Of a stretch of DNA of 64,000 bases, positions 17,543 to 26,242 are shown piece by piece. Origin of the DNA: an uncultured Aquimarina sp. (GTDB taxonomy: Bacteria > Bacteroidota > Bacteroidia > Flavobacteriales > Flavobacteriaceae); the NCBI GenBank assembly GCA_947496355.1, contig CANMCO010000007.1:287622-351621 (forward strand), in the 5' to 3' direction. The translations under genes were made by a program, and so were the position numbers. Under the pieces are notes generated by a model. That model worked only from the letters and a program-made list of their open reading frames with translations. It ran no database searches and was not told the origin of the DNA. How positions within the stretch are numbered: the first letter of the stretch is position 1; the number at the start of each line of letters is the position of its first letter.

Positions 17543-17850
17543 AATAAAAAGGTTTTTTAGTTTTAGAATTATAAGGGCTACCGTGTATTAACAAATCACA
17601 TTTGCTCTAGTGATATTTTTTTACGTTTTAAGACTGTAAGCAGCCCCTATTTTATATTCCAAAAGTAAGGTCGATATTTTGATAAGTTGTGCGCATATAC
17701 AATTTTCATTGACTGTTTTGATTGTTAAGTTGAAAAGCATAGAGAATACTATTAATAGGTATTGAGTTAATAAACATGGTAATTGCGCACAGAAACTAAA
17801 AATTAATTTCTCAAATTGTATTTTGTAATCATCCTTAAAGCTAAAATGAT
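17543..17850. other. Intergenic region between divergent units
   Basis: About 308 bp of AT-rich DNA that must hold the promoters of the lipoprotein gene (minus) and the flavodoxin-type operon (plus). A GTATTTTG element about 30 bp before the plus-strand start is one base short of the -7 consensus. No gene or hairpin stands out. Confidence 0.4.
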
Positions 17851-18570
17851 ATGAGCTCAAAAAAAAAACCTGATTTTTCTAATTTGAAAGCATTATATAT
17901 TAATTGCACCTTAAAACGTTCAGACCAAAAAAGTCACACCGAGGGACTCATGAATGTATCTAAGAAAATTATGAAATCTGAAAATGTAACGGTGGAATAT
18001 CTTCGATTAGTAGATTATGATGTTGCATACGGATTGATGCCCGACATGAAGGAAGAAGGGAAAGAAAAAGATGACTGGCCCAAAATCTACGAAAAAGTAA
18101 TAGATGCTGATATCCTAATTATAGGGACACCTATATGGTTAGGAGAAAAATCATCTGTCGCCACCAAATTAATTGAAAGATTATATGGGATGAGTGGTAA
18201 AACCAATAAAAAAGGGCAGTATATTTATTATGGAAAAGTCGGTGGATGTGTCATTACGGGTAATGAAGATGGGATAAAACATTGTGCAATGGGTATCTTA
18301 TACGCCTTACAACATTTAGGTTATAGTATACCACCACAGGCAGACTGTGGGTGGATTGGTGAAGCCGGACCAGGACCAAGTTATCTGGATGAAGAGTCTG
18401 GTGCAAAAAACAATGCTTTTACAAATAGAAACACTACTTTTATGACTTATAACTTACTTCATTTAGCCGCTATGTTAAAGAACAATAATGGTTATGATTC
18501 ATATGGTAATTCTAGGGAAGATTGGGATGATGGTACACGATGGAATTTTGAAAACCCTGAATATCGTTAA
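17851..18570 (+). CDS. Flavodoxin-fold NAD(P)H-dependent oxidoreductase
   Basis: 239 residues. The N-terminal strand (LKALYINCTLKRSDQKSHTEG) and the phosphate-binding and FMN-contact region LIIGTPIWLGEKSSVATKLIERLYG are those of the NADPH-dependent FMN reductase / NQO-like fold, followed by VGGCVITGNEDGIKHCAM. Soluble flavoenzyme; quinone or nitro reduction would be typical but the substrate is unknown. First gene of a three-gene operon with a DUF2254 membrane protein and a DUF2652 protein (gaps of 32 and 16 bp). Confidence 0.85.
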   Translation: MSSKKKPDFSNLKALYINCTLKRSDQKSHTEGLMNVSKKIMKSENVTVEYLRLVDYDVAYGLMPDMKEEGKEKDDWPKIYEKVIDADILIIGTPIWLGEKSSVATKLIERLYGMSGKTNKKGQYIYYGKVGGCVITGNEDGIKHCAMGILYALQHLGYSIPPQADCGWIGEAGPGPSYLDEESGAKNNAFTNRNTTFMTYNLLHLAAMLKNNNGYDSYGNSREDWDDGTRWNFENPEYR

Positions 18571-18602
18571 TCTGTTACTTTAAGAAAAACACATAGATTG
18601 CT

Positions 18603-19886
18603 ATGAAATCCACATTAAAGTTTTTAAAAAGAGTAAAGAGTACTATCTTTCATAGCATCGCATTTTATCCTGTGTTGATTAGTGCAGGATTCTTCTTTTT
18701 GGCAATTACTTTATTATTTGTAGAGAATTTAGAGATTATTAATACATTAAAAAAAGAAGTGCCTTATCTTTTGGTACAGGATAATGAAACTGCTAGAACG
18801 ATTCTTTCTACATTGTTTGGCGGAATATTATCATTAACCGTTTTTAGTTTTACAATGGTAATGGTAGTATTAAATCAAGCTTCTTCTAACTTTTCTCCAA
18901 GACTTTTACCGGGGTTAATTTCCAATAAAAAGCATCAAATCATATTAGGGTTTTATATAGGCACAATATTATATGCGATAATTGTTTTGATGTCATTGGG
19001 TGCTTATGGTTCATCTACAAATGCTGTAGGATTTTCTGTAATGGTGTCAGCAGTACTGGGAGCATTTTGTATTGGGTTGTTTGTATATTTTATTCACAGT
19101 ATATCTCAAGCCATACAAATACATAATATTATAGACAAGATTTATGCATCCAGTACTAAATTACTTAAAAAAGAAAAAGTAGAGCAAGAAGAGAAAGATT
19201 TTGAAAACCAAAATACCTCATATCAATATTGGAAAACAATACCTAGTAACAAAACTGGTTATTATCGATCCTTTGATATCTCATTATTACAGAATTCTTT
19301 GAAAAACAAAGAAAATACGATTGAAATTATCCCCTATGCAGATCAACATATCTGGAAAGGAGACCCTGTACTTGGTATCAAAGAACCTATTTCTGAAGAG
19401 GAATTAACATCCTTACATATTTGCTTATATATTCTATCTAATCGGCATGAAGACGATAGTGGAGTTGGCGGTATGATAAAATTGACCGAGGTAGCTGTAA
19501 AAGCATTGTCACCTGGTATTAATGATCCGGGAACTGCTATCAATGCTATTTCTAAATTAGGTCAATTAGTACACCAAGCATTGAAAATTCAACCCAAAAC
19601 TATTGTGGGTATAGCCGATTGTGAGATTAGTATTATTCATAATAAAATAAGTGCTTCAGAATTGATGCGTATTGTGATCGAACCGATTCGTGTATACGCC
19701 AAGGCAGATAGCACGGTTTCCTATGAACTTTTGAGTGCCTTGATTTTTGTTAGAAATAGTAAAGATATATACCCTGGTTATGTTGAAGCCGTACAAAATG
19801 AAATTATGGCATTGAACAATGATTTAAAAAAATATATAAGTAATAATCAAGATCTAAAACGTATCTTAGAGTTATTAGAGGCATAA
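18603..19886 (+). CDS. DUF2254 integral membrane protein
   Basis: 427 residues. Four membrane helices are in the N-terminal half (about 20-40, 75-100, 118-140 and 148-172). The loop ARTILSTLFGGILSLTVFSF, followed by TMVMVVLNQASSNFSPRLLP, is the strongest DUF2254 signature. The soluble C-terminal half contains RHEDDSGVGGMIKLTEVAVK and ALSPGINDPGTAINAI, also conserved in the family. The function is not established. Middle gene of the flavodoxin-DUF2254-DUF2652 operon. Confidence 0.88.
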   Translation: MKSTLKFLKRVKSTIFHSIAFYPVLISAGFFFLAITLLFVENLEIINTLKKEVPYLLVQDNETARTILSTLFGGILSLTVFSFTMVMVVLNQASSNFSPRLLPGLISNKKHQIILGFYIGTILYAIIVLMSLGAYGSSTNAVGFSVMVSAVLGAFCIGLFVYFIHSISQAIQIHNIIDKIYASSTKLLKKEKVEQEEKDFENQNTSYQYWKTIPSNKTGYYRSFDISLLQNSLKNKENTIEIIPYADQHIWKGDPVLGIKEPISEEELTSLHICLYILSNRHEDDSGVGGMIKLTEVAVKALSPGINDPGTAINAISKLGQLVHQALKIQPKTIVGIADCEISIIHNKISASELMRIVIEPIRVYAKADSTVSYELLSALIFVRNSKDIYPGYVEAVQNEIMALNNDLKKYISNNQDLKRILELLEA

Positions 19887-19902
19887 CATTTTTCTTCAAT
19901 AT

Positions 19903-20505
19903 ATGATTGCAACACCAACATTACTATGCATACCTGATATAAGTGGTTTTACTGAATTTATGAGTACTACAAATATAGAATTAAGCTCTAAAGTCATACC
20001 ATCCTTACTTAACAGAGTAATATATGCGAATAAATTAGATCTTAAAGTCTCAGAAATTGAAGGAGATGCTATTTTGTTTTATAGAACAGGACCACTACCA
20101 ACATTCACAGAACTGGTTTATCAGTGTAGATTGTTTTACACGGAATTTTATGAACAATTAAAAATACTCCATAAACAATATAAAAATACAGAAGAAGGGA
20201 AGAACATTCCAGAGATGCTTGGTCTAAAAATTGTATTACATTATGGTCAGGAGATTAGTGCGGTTCCAATAGGTAAAAACATAAAACTTATGGGAGAAGA
20301 TGTTATTATTGCGCATAGATTATTAAAAAACAAAATCCCAATAGACGAATATATTTTACTTTCTGAAGATTTATTATTGGAGTTTAAGGATGAAACTATT
20401 GAACGAAATTTTGGTTGGGGAAAGCTTCATGATCACGAAACTGAATATAAACATATAGGAGAAATTAACTATAGTTATATTAACCTCGAACCTTTGGTGG
20501 ATTAA
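19903..20505 (+). CDS. DUF2652 protein (class III nucleotidyl cyclase-like fold)
   Basis: 200 residues. It opens PTLLCIPDISGFTEFMSTTN, where IPDISGFTxF is shared with class III adenylyl/guanylyl cyclase catalytic domains, and has VSEIEGDAILFYR at the place of the second metal-binding region. The cyclase transition-state residues are not obvious, so catalytic activity is doubtful; the family is catalogued as DUF2652. Last gene of the operon, 16 bp after DUF2254. Confidence 0.8.
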   Translation: MIATPTLLCIPDISGFTEFMSTTNIELSSKVIPSLLNRVIYANKLDLKVSEIEGDAILFYRTGPLPTFTELVYQCRLFYTEFYEQLKILHKQYKNTEEGKNIPEMLGLKIVLHYGQEISAVPIGKNIKLMGEDVIIAHRLLKNKIPIDEYILLSEDLLLEFKDETIERNFGWGKLHDHETEYKHIGEINYSYINLEPLVD

Positions 20506-20680
20506 GAATTGTCCAACTGCCATTTTTATAACGTTTCATTTAATTTACAAAAGGTATTTATTTTCAATTTACACTAAGTTTCTAAAATCATATTCTTACA
20601 GTTTTCGTCTAGTGTTTCCTCGCTTTACGATAGAGTTAAGATAAATAGTATATGAGCAAAAGATGCCATTCTACTCAAGG

Positions 20681-20688
20681 TATCTTTG
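20681..20688 (+). promoter_or_regulatory. Candidate -7 box (TATCTTTG) upstream of dps
   Basis: TATCTTTG fits TAnnTTTG and lies 72 bp before the Dps start. It is flanked by two copies of ATGAGCAAAAGA (around 20652 and 20691), which could be operator half-sites or chance. The -33 box is not evident. Confidence 0.4.
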
Positions 20689-20759
20689 TAATGAGCAAAA
20701 GAAGGACGATATAATCCTGTTGTTCAATTTCAATATATTATTAATCTTAAAAAATTGCT

Positions 20760-21266
20760 ATGAATTATTTGAATATGAATGAGAAAAAGCTTTTACCTGT
20801 TGTATTAGAGTTAAATATACTTTTAGCCGATTACAATATTTACTACCAAAAATTAAGAGGTTTCCATTGGAATATTTTAGGAAAAAACTTCTTTGATCTT
20901 CACGTAAAATTTGAAGAATTATACAATGATGCCAAATTAAAAATTGATGAAATCGCAGAGCGTGTTCTAACATTACAGCATCACCCAGTAAGTCAGTTTA
21001 AAGAATATATAAAAATGGCTACTGTAGAAGAAATTACACCATTGATGAAAGATACAGAAATGGTAGAAGAACTACTTGAGGATCATAAAAAATTACTGAC
21101 CCAGATGCGAGTAATATTAACACATGCGGAAGAGGCAGGTGATGAGGGAAGTATTGACATGATAGGAGCTTATATAAGGGAGTTAGAAAAATCAAGCTGG
21201 ATGCTAAATGCTTGGTCAAAAAACACTTCTGACCATTTAGACACTAGTATGATAAGAGAAGCATAA
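20760..21266 (+). CDS. dps: Dps-family DNA-protection ferritin (first copy)
   Basis: 168 residues. The ferroxidase ligands of Dps fall at the right spacing: H36 (LRGFHWNI), H48 (FDLHVKFE), D63 and E67 (KIDEIAER). A 12-subunit iron-storage shell that oxidises Fe(II) with peroxide. The following secreted-protein gene begins 41 bp downstream and may be cotranscribed. A second Dps lies at 38619-39119; the two share the ligands but differ elsewhere. Confidence 0.93.
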   Translation: MNYLNMNEKKLLPVVLELNILLADYNIYYQKLRGFHWNILGKNFFDLHVKFEELYNDAKLKIDEIAERVLTLQHHPVSQFKEYIKMATVEEITPLMKDTEMVEELLEDHKKLLTQMRVILTHAEEAGDEGSIDMIGAYIRELEKSSWMLNAWSKNTSDHLDTSMIREA

Positions 21267-21307
21267 TCAAAAAAAACGAAATTAATAACCATTAAAAATT
21301 ATATAAA

Positions 21308-21775
21308 ATGAAAATGATAAAGTTAATAACTACATTGTTAATCACATTTACTCTTACAGGGGCAATTGCACAGAGCAATTCGCAAATGATAAAGACAAGA
21401 ACAACAAAAACATTTGAGTTCAAAAAAGACGGTAAAACAATACCATACAGAGTAACGGTATATAAAACAAGTAAAACCCCCTTAAAGTTGAACTCAGCAG
21501 AAAAAGGAGAATTAAACCAAGATAGAAAAATTACTCCAGCTCAAGTAACTAAGCTAATCTATATTGACAACGACATGTATAGCGACTATGATAAATACAT
21601 CGTATTACGATATACCAAAGATGCCAATGATAGTTTTGAATTAAAGGCTACGGATAGAGGTTTCAAAGTTATTGTTGATAAGAAAAATGTAGAGTATATT
21701 TTTGGAGAAGGTCTATATTTTGTGAATAATGCAGACAAAGATTACTTTTTTGTGGATGAATTTGATTCGATCTAA
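21308..21775 (+). CDS. Secreted protein of unknown function, 155 residues
   Basis: Signal peptide MKMIKLITTLLITFTLTGAIAQ with Sec-type cleavage at AIA-Q. The mature part is a small beta-rich domain (FEFKKDGKTIPYRVTVYKTS and onward) with aromatic clusters and no Cys. I do not recognise it. It lies 41 bp after dps and is closed by a strong terminator, so it is probably part of the dps transcript and may be a stress-induced periplasmic protein. Confidence 0.7.
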   Translation: MKMIKLITTLLITFTLTGAIAQSNSQMIKTRTTKTFEFKKDGKTIPYRVTVYKTSKTPLKLNSAEKGELNQDRKITPAQVTKLIYIDNDMYSDYDKYIVLRYTKDANDSFELKATDRGFKVIVDKKNVEYIFGEGLYFVNNADKDYFFVDEFDSI

Positions 21776-21801
21776 AAAGTACTCGAAAATAATAGTTTTT
21801 C

Positions 21802-21828
21802 AAAAACTCCCTTTTTGGGAGTTTTTTT
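21802..21828 (+). terminator. Intrinsic terminator of the dps-secreted protein unit
   Basis: Stem AAAAACTCCC/GGGAGTTTTT with a TTTTT loop and seven T residues: a textbook terminator 27 bp after the stop. Confidence 0.9.
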
Positions 21829-21963
21829 GATTTTATAAAATGTTTTATTTTTTGATGTATATTAACAAAACCTTATGCACAGTATTTTAAAATAGTTGGT
21901 TTTTGTTTATTATTTTTAACGTTGTGTTAAACAAAATAACTCACTCTTATAATCATTTTAAAG

Positions 21964-23028
21964 ATGCACTCAGAACCAACAACCGCCATAGAAATTAATA
22001 TTACCGCCAAGGATACAGAAGGAACAGTTAGGCAAATTCAGGAAGTTATAGGAGGAAAAATAGAGGAACGATGGGGGGAGTATATACTTACTGTTAATAA
22101 TCTTAATGCACACGGTTCAATTAGATTTATTACGTTCGATTGGGGAGTAAACTTATTAGAATATGATATTATATTTCATAAAGAGTTTGTATTAATTATG
22201 GATGCTTCAGAATATAATCCTATTCATTTTGCCTATTGCCTTACGGGACATTGTGGGCATCGATTTGGATACCAAAATGAAATACATACATTAGAACAGT
22301 TTCAGTCAGTTATTATTACCAGTCGTGATGGTGGATATAACTACGGTTATTTTCCAAAAGAAGAAAAATTAGAGATTAATGTAATACAAATTGCTAGAAA
22401 AAAATATTTAAAAAAACGACTTAATAACGTGTCACAGCTCAACGAAAGGCTGTATCAGGTTTTTATGGATGAAGATCATGAGAAGGCCTTTGCTTATTTT
22501 GGTACATTTAATCTAAAATTAGCAGATCAGATTGGTGCTTTACGCAAAATAAAGCAAAAAGGCATGATAAGGATATTACAAATAGAAGGTATGATTTACC
22601 AAATTCTGTCTATGCACATTCAGCAACATGATCGGGCTATGAAAGAAGAAGTATTACCCACTACACTTTTAAAAAGAGAATTAAAGTCAATAAGAAGTTT
22701 GGCTAATAAAATTATCAAGGATGTAGCCAAAGATTATTCTTTAGAACAACTTTCAGAAGAAACTGGATTACCACAAGCAAAGCTTCAAGAAGGATTCAAA
22801 TTATTATATGCCAGAACAGTAACAGAATATATACGGCACGTACGATTAGAAGCTGCCAGAGATTTAATAAGAACTACTGATATGAATATCTCAGAGATTG
22901 TATATTCTATTGGATTTAGTAGTAGAAGTTATTTTTCGAAAATTTTTAAAGAAAAGTATGATATTAGCCCCAATGATTTTAAAAACAGGACTGAATTGCC
23001 TGTAGAAGAAGTTGTAGGCGTGTCATAA
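21964..23028 (+). CDS. AraC-family transcriptional regulator (paralog 4 of 4)
   Basis: 354 residues. C-terminal helix-turn-helix pair LPQAKLQEGFKLLYARTVTE and NISEIVYSIGFSSRSYFSKIF, ending in KYDISPNDF. The sensor part carries ERWGEYILTVNNLNAHGS and ITFDWGVNLLEYDIIF, near-identical in layout to the 5971 product. It is preceded by TTAACGTTGTGTTAAAC (21916-21932), a possible imperfect operator. The next genes are convergent, 5 bp away. Likely an autonomous regulator. Confidence 0.88.
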   Translation: MHSEPTTAIEINITAKDTEGTVRQIQEVIGGKIEERWGEYILTVNNLNAHGSIRFITFDWGVNLLEYDIIFHKEFVLIMDASEYNPIHFAYCLTGHCGHRFGYQNEIHTLEQFQSVIITSRDGGYNYGYFPKEEKLEINVIQIARKKYLKKRLNNVSQLNERLYQVFMDEDHEKAFAYFGTFNLKLADQIGALRKIKQKGMIRILQIEGMIYQILSMHIQQHDRAMKEEVLPTTLLKRELKSIRSLANKIIKDVAKDYSLEQLSEETGLPQAKLQEGFKLLYARTVTEYIRHVRLEAARDLIRTTDMNISEIVYSIGFSSRSYFSKIFKEKYDISPNDFKNRTELPVEEVVGVS

Positions 23029-23033
23029 TTTTA

Positions 23034-23237
23034 CTACCTAAAGAGCCTTTTGATCAAATAGAAGATTCCATATTTTTTAACTGCACTAAGGATAGTTGAG
23101 ACCCATTGATACGGTTGCAAATCTTCTTTGAACTCAGACTTCAGAAGTTTCATTTCTTCAAGGCATATCTGACGTTGTAAATTTAGTTTACGCAAGTCTT
23201 GTTCTATTTCTTTAAAAGAAGTGTATGTTTTTTTCAT
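23034..23237 (-). CDS. Small protein (DUF6327-like), third gene of the YtxH-holin-X unit
   Basis: 67 residues from the chosen ATG at 23237 (MKKTYTSFKEIEQDLRKLNL...), ending IKRLFR. A longer frame starts at 23288 but would overlap the upstream gene by 47 bp and add a basic, low-complexity leader, so the internal start, 4 bp after the upstream stop, is preferred. Helical and charged, with a C-terminal hydrophobic stretch (YGIFYLIKRLF). In flavobacteria a gene of this type regularly follows YtxH and holin-X genes. Function unknown. Confidence 0.65.
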   Translation of the reverse strand: MKKTYTSFKEIEQDLRKLNLQRQICLEEMKLLKSEFKEDLQPYQWVSTILSAVKKYGIFYLIKRLFR

Positions 23238-23241
23238 AAGG

Positions 23242-23589
23242 TTAATCAAAAAATTCTTTCGACATTTTTTTAATAATATTTTCATCAATTTTTCTACGAA
23301 GAAGATATGATATTCCAGTAAAAATGAAAAGAGCTGCGGCCATTAATAAACAGGCCAGCGCAGTACTGCCAATAAGTTGACCCAACCAAATTGCTCCGGA
23401 TACAGTTAAGAATATCAACGCTAGAAAAAGCAAGCCACCAACAATGGCCAACTTGCTTAAAAAGGAAAATGCCCTTGCCAATTGCTGGAAAGCTTTTAGC
23501 TTATAATATTCTTGAGAAACTTTAACATAGGTTTCTCCAGAATCAAATGCTTTGTTTGACGTTTCGTTTATTGCATTAATTACTCCCAT
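23242..23589 (-). CDS. Holin-X-type (PF07332-like) membrane protein
   Basis: 115 residues. Two adjacent hydrophobic helices (about 44-66 and 72-94) contain LFLALIFLTVSGAIWLGQLI and ALACLLMAAALFIFTG, after an amphipathic N-terminal helix with KVSQEYYKLKAFQQLA. This is the organisation of the phage-holin/Actinobacterial holin-X superfamily found in non-phage stress operons. No lysis module is nearby, so a prophage role is not supported. The start codon shares one base with the stop of the YtxH gene (TAATG). Confidence 0.75.
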   Translation of the reverse strand: MGVINAINETSNKAFDSGETYVKVSQEYYKLKAFQQLARAFSFLSKLAIVGGLLFLALIFLTVSGAIWLGQLIGSTALACLLMAAALFIFTGISYLLRRKIDENIIKKMSKEFFD

Positions 23590-23918
23590 TACGATTTCTG
23601 TAATTTTTTGTTCTTAGCTTTCAACTCACTTAATTTTTTTTCAAGAGAGGTAATCACGTCGTCTGCTTTGTAACTTGCATCAGAAACAAGAGATTCAATT
23701 TTGGTATCTAATGTTTCTTTTTGAGTAGATACTGTATTGGCAATTTGATGTTGTAAATTAGAGGCCTCTTTTGCTAAATGATCTTTGGTTGCTTGTGCTT
23801 CATCCGCTATTCTTCTTCGCGTATTTACTCCTTTATCGGGAGCAAATAAGATGCCTAAAGTTGCGCCAATTGCTGTTCCTGCTATAATTCCTAAAAATGT
23901 ATTACTACTATTACTCAT
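23589..23918 (-). CDS. YtxH-domain general-stress protein
   Basis: 109 residues. The N-terminal membrane-proximal motif FLGIIAGTAIGATLGILFAPDKG is the YtxH signature (glycine zipper then FAPxxG), followed by RRRIADEAQATKDHLAKEA and a long coiled-coil. YtxH-type proteins are general-stress membrane proteins in many bacteria. First gene of the YtxH-holin-X-DUF6327-like operon. Confidence 0.85.
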   Translation of the reverse strand: MSNSSNTFLGIIAGTAIGATLGILFAPDKGVNTRRRIADEAQATKDHLAKEASNLQHQIANTVSTQKETLDTKIESLVSDASYKADDVITSLEKKLSELKAKNKKLQKS

Positions 23919-24074
23919 TGTTATTTTTTTTAAGTTTTTAAATTATTTACTACAAAATTCATCAAAAATAGCTGTAAGCTTTGACTCAAACCGTAAGGAT
24001 GTTAACGGAAATGATTTTTGGCAAACGAATTAACATTTATATCAAAAGCGTTCACCCTTTTACTGCTCTGGATC

Positions 24075-24082
24075 TATCTTTG
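24075..24082 (+). promoter_or_regulatory. Candidate -7 box (TATCTTTG) of the semialdehyde dehydrogenase operon
   Basis: TATCTTTG fits the Bacteroidota -7 consensus and is 24 bp before the ATG at 24106, giving a short leader. The same octamer precedes dps. Confidence 0.45.
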
Positions 24083-24105
24083 ATGTGTAATTAAAATAAG
24101 ATCAA

Positions 24106-25467
24106 ATGGCAAATACAATCACGACAACCTATCCTTTTACGGGAGAAGTTTTAAAAGAATATACTTTATTTACAGACGAAGCAATTGATACTTCACTACA
24201 TAGATCTAAAGAAGTATTTCTAGAGTGGAAAAAACTACCATTACAGGATCGTACCAAGCTTTTGCAAAAATTAGCTGATGTGTTGGATCAACAAAAAGAA
24301 GAATATGCAAATTTGATCACCATGGAGATGGGTAAACCTTATCGGGAAAGCATTGCTGAAATAGAAAAATGTGTTTGGTTGATTGACTTTTACGAAAAAA
24401 ATACTGAGCAATTTCTTGCAGATGAACTTATAGAAACAGAGGCAAAGGAAAGCTTCATTAGTTATGATCCGTTAGGATGTATTTTAGCTATCATGCCTTG
24501 GAATTATCCTTTCTGGCAGGTAATGCGCTTTGCCATTCCTACTATTACTGCAGGAAATACAGCTATATTGAAACATGCAAATAATGTCACAGGATGTGCT
24601 TTGGCCATTCAGGATCTTTTTGAAGCTGCAGGATATCCTGTAGGTTGTTTTCAAACCATACTTGCTAGTCACAAACAAGTAGAGAAGGTAATAGAAAATG
24701 ATATAATAAAGGCAGTAAGTCTTACTGGAAGTGAAAAAGCTGGTCGCACTATTGCTGAAATAGCGGGAAAAAACCTTAAGAAAACGGTATTAGAATTGGG
24801 AGGCAATAATGCTTGTATCATATGGGAAGATGCAGATCTTGATAAGTATATGGATACCATAGTAAAAGCCAGAATGCAAAACGCAGGTCAGAGCTGCATA
24901 GCCGCTAAACGCTTTATTGTAGTTGATGAAATTTATGACAATTTCTTAGAAAAATTTAAAGAAGCATTAAAAAATATAAAATTTGGAACTCCATTAGATC
25001 CTAAAACTGAACTAGGTACATTGGCAAGGATTGATCTTGCAAAAGAAGTACAACGACAAATCAATGAATCTTTAGAAAAAGGAGCAACAGTATTAGTGGG
25101 TAATAGAAGGAATAATACATTTTTTGAACCCACTATTATTATTAATGTAAAGCCTGGAATGCCAGCTTTTGATGAAGAAATTTTTGGCCCTGTAGCTTCC
25201 GTAATCAAGGCAAAAGACAGAGATCAAGCTTTTAAATTGGCAGCGCAATCTACTTTTGGATTGGGCATTATGTTATTTACACAGAATATTGAAGAGGCAA
25301 GAAAACAAATTGATAATGTCGAGGATGGCGCTTTTTTTATCAACGAAATGGTAAAATCAGATCCAAGATTACCTTTTGGTGGTACTAAGGCTTCAGGATA
25401 TGGTAGAGAGCTTTCCAGAGAAGGGATTTTGGAATTTGTAAATAAGAAAACGGTTTACATAAATTAA
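24106..25467 (+). CDS. NAD(P)-dependent (succinate-)semialdehyde dehydrogenase
   Basis: 453 residues, the standard length for a short SSADH/aldehyde dehydrogenase. The catalytic Cys264 lies in GQSCIAAKR, the general base Glu230 in LELGGNN, and the oxyanion Asn133 in PWNYPFWQ. The C-terminal PFGGTKASGYGREL motif is typical of SSADH. It would oxidise succinate semialdehyde (or a similar aldehyde) to the acid. First of a run of plus-strand genes, with a 50-residue membrane protein, an unknown 152-residue protein, pyruvate oxidase, an alpha/beta hydrolase, MscS and DoxX. Confidence 0.92.
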   Translation: MANTITTTYPFTGEVLKEYTLFTDEAIDTSLHRSKEVFLEWKKLPLQDRTKLLQKLADVLDQQKEEYANLITMEMGKPYRESIAEIEKCVWLIDFYEKNTEQFLADELIETEAKESFISYDPLGCILAIMPWNYPFWQVMRFAIPTITAGNTAILKHANNVTGCALAIQDLFEAAGYPVGCFQTILASHKQVEKVIENDIIKAVSLTGSEKAGRTIAEIAGKNLKKTVLELGGNNACIIWEDADLDKYMDTIVKARMQNAGQSCIAAKRFIVVDEIYDNFLEKFKEALKNIKFGTPLDPKTELGTLARIDLAKEVQRQINESLEKGATVLVGNRRNNTFFEPTIIINVKPGMPAFDEEIFGPVASVIKAKDRDQAFKLAAQSTFGLGIMLFTQNIEEARKQIDNVEDGAFFINEMVKSDPRLPFGGTKASGYGRELSREGILEFVNKKTVYIN

Positions 25468-25488
25468 TATTAATTAAAATACACAAAA

Positions 25489-25641
25489 ATGAAATTTGTA
25501 AAGGAAGAAGACGAACAAAGAAAAGACTATATTTTTCAGAAAAATAAAAAGACAAAAGTAGGAACAAAGTTTATTGTTCTAGTATTGATTTTATTAATCA
25601 TAGGAGTTATTGCATCAGGGGTGTTCTTAGAATTCTTTTAA
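25489..25641 (+). CDS. Single-helix membrane microprotein, 50 residues
   Basis: Found by hand. The product begins MKFVKEEDEQRKDYIFQKNK and continues KKTKVGTKFIVLVLILLIIG, ending with IASGVFLEFF. A charged cytoplasmic half is followed by one hydrophobic helix and a short aromatic tail. ATG is preceded by AAAATACACAAAA, a typical Bacteroidota A-rich start region. It sits 21 bp after the semialdehyde dehydrogenase stop, so it is probably part of that operon. No family recognised. Confidence 0.65.
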   Translation: MKFVKEEDEQRKDYIFQKNKKTKVGTKFIVLVLILLIIGVIASGVFLEFF

Positions 25642-25737
25642 TTATTAATGATAGTAGAGCAAGTGAGAAAAATTTTTTCAAAATGGGATTGAATAATAAT
25701 TACTAATCCCCATTTTTAATTTTAAAATTATAACGAT

Positions 25738-26196
25738 ATGGCAAAGATAAAAGAAGTAACCCTCGACAAAATTCCAGAATATGTTGATGTAGATGATACC
25801 AAAACAAATACAATAATCGTAAAAACTGAAATAGAATTTCATCCATTAGATATATCCGGAAATATGGAGTATTTATTGCATCTTTTTGTGTATGATGTTC
25901 ACGGAGTTAAAGATGTTCCTGTATTGATTTCTAATTGGGATGATACCAAAGTGTTGCGAGTAGTTAGAAATGAACGGAAGGACGATTTCTTATGCAAAGA
26001 AAGTGTTTTGATAAGGTCAGAAGAGGCAAAAAAAGAAAGTTTGAGTATCAAAACACCTATGACAATAAAACTGGGTAAACTGCAAGACAATACTTCAGTA
26101 TACACCAGGAAATTTGAAGTCTTTGCTACACTTATTCCTGCAGTGGATAGAGTGTCAAAGTGGTCAAAACCTTTTGAATCACAGCTGGTTTTTTAA
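25738..26196 (+). CDS. Conserved-looking hypothetical protein, 152 residues
   Basis: Soluble, with no signal peptide. It reads as a single beta-rich domain: TIIVKTEIEFHPLDISGNME, then LLHLFVYDVHGVKDVPVLIS, and a repeated strand pattern to KWSKPFESQLVF. I do not recognise the family. Position between the dehydrogenase/microprotein pair and pyruvate oxidase, all on the same strand with gaps under 100 bp, suggests cotranscription. No catalytic motif is visible. Confidence 0.65.
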   Translation: MAKIKEVTLDKIPEYVDVDDTKTNTIIVKTEIEFHPLDISGNMEYLLHLFVYDVHGVKDVPVLISNWDDTKVLRVVRNERKDDFLCKESVLIRSEEAKKESLSIKTPMTIKLGKLQDNTSVYTRKFEVFATLIPAVDRVSKWSKPFESQLVF

Positions 26197-26242
26197 AAAT
26201 AATGGATGCTAAGGTTTAATACTTATATTTAAAAATAAAATA

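Noticed and set aside
20652..20711. 20-codon ORF before dps with the repeated word ATGAGCAAAAG
   Set aside because: Too short, and the word repeats twice on its own; better explained as promoter-proximal repeats than a gene.
5860..21932. GTTAAAC-like motif upstream of three of the AraC paralogs (5860, 8301, 21926)
   Set aside because: Distances to the starts differ (111, 94 and 38 bp) and a 7-bp AT-rich word is expected by chance in this genome.
23242..23589. Evidence of a prophage because of the holin-type gene
   Set aside because: No endolysin, portal, capsid or integrase is adjacent; this family is common in non-phage stress operons with YtxH.
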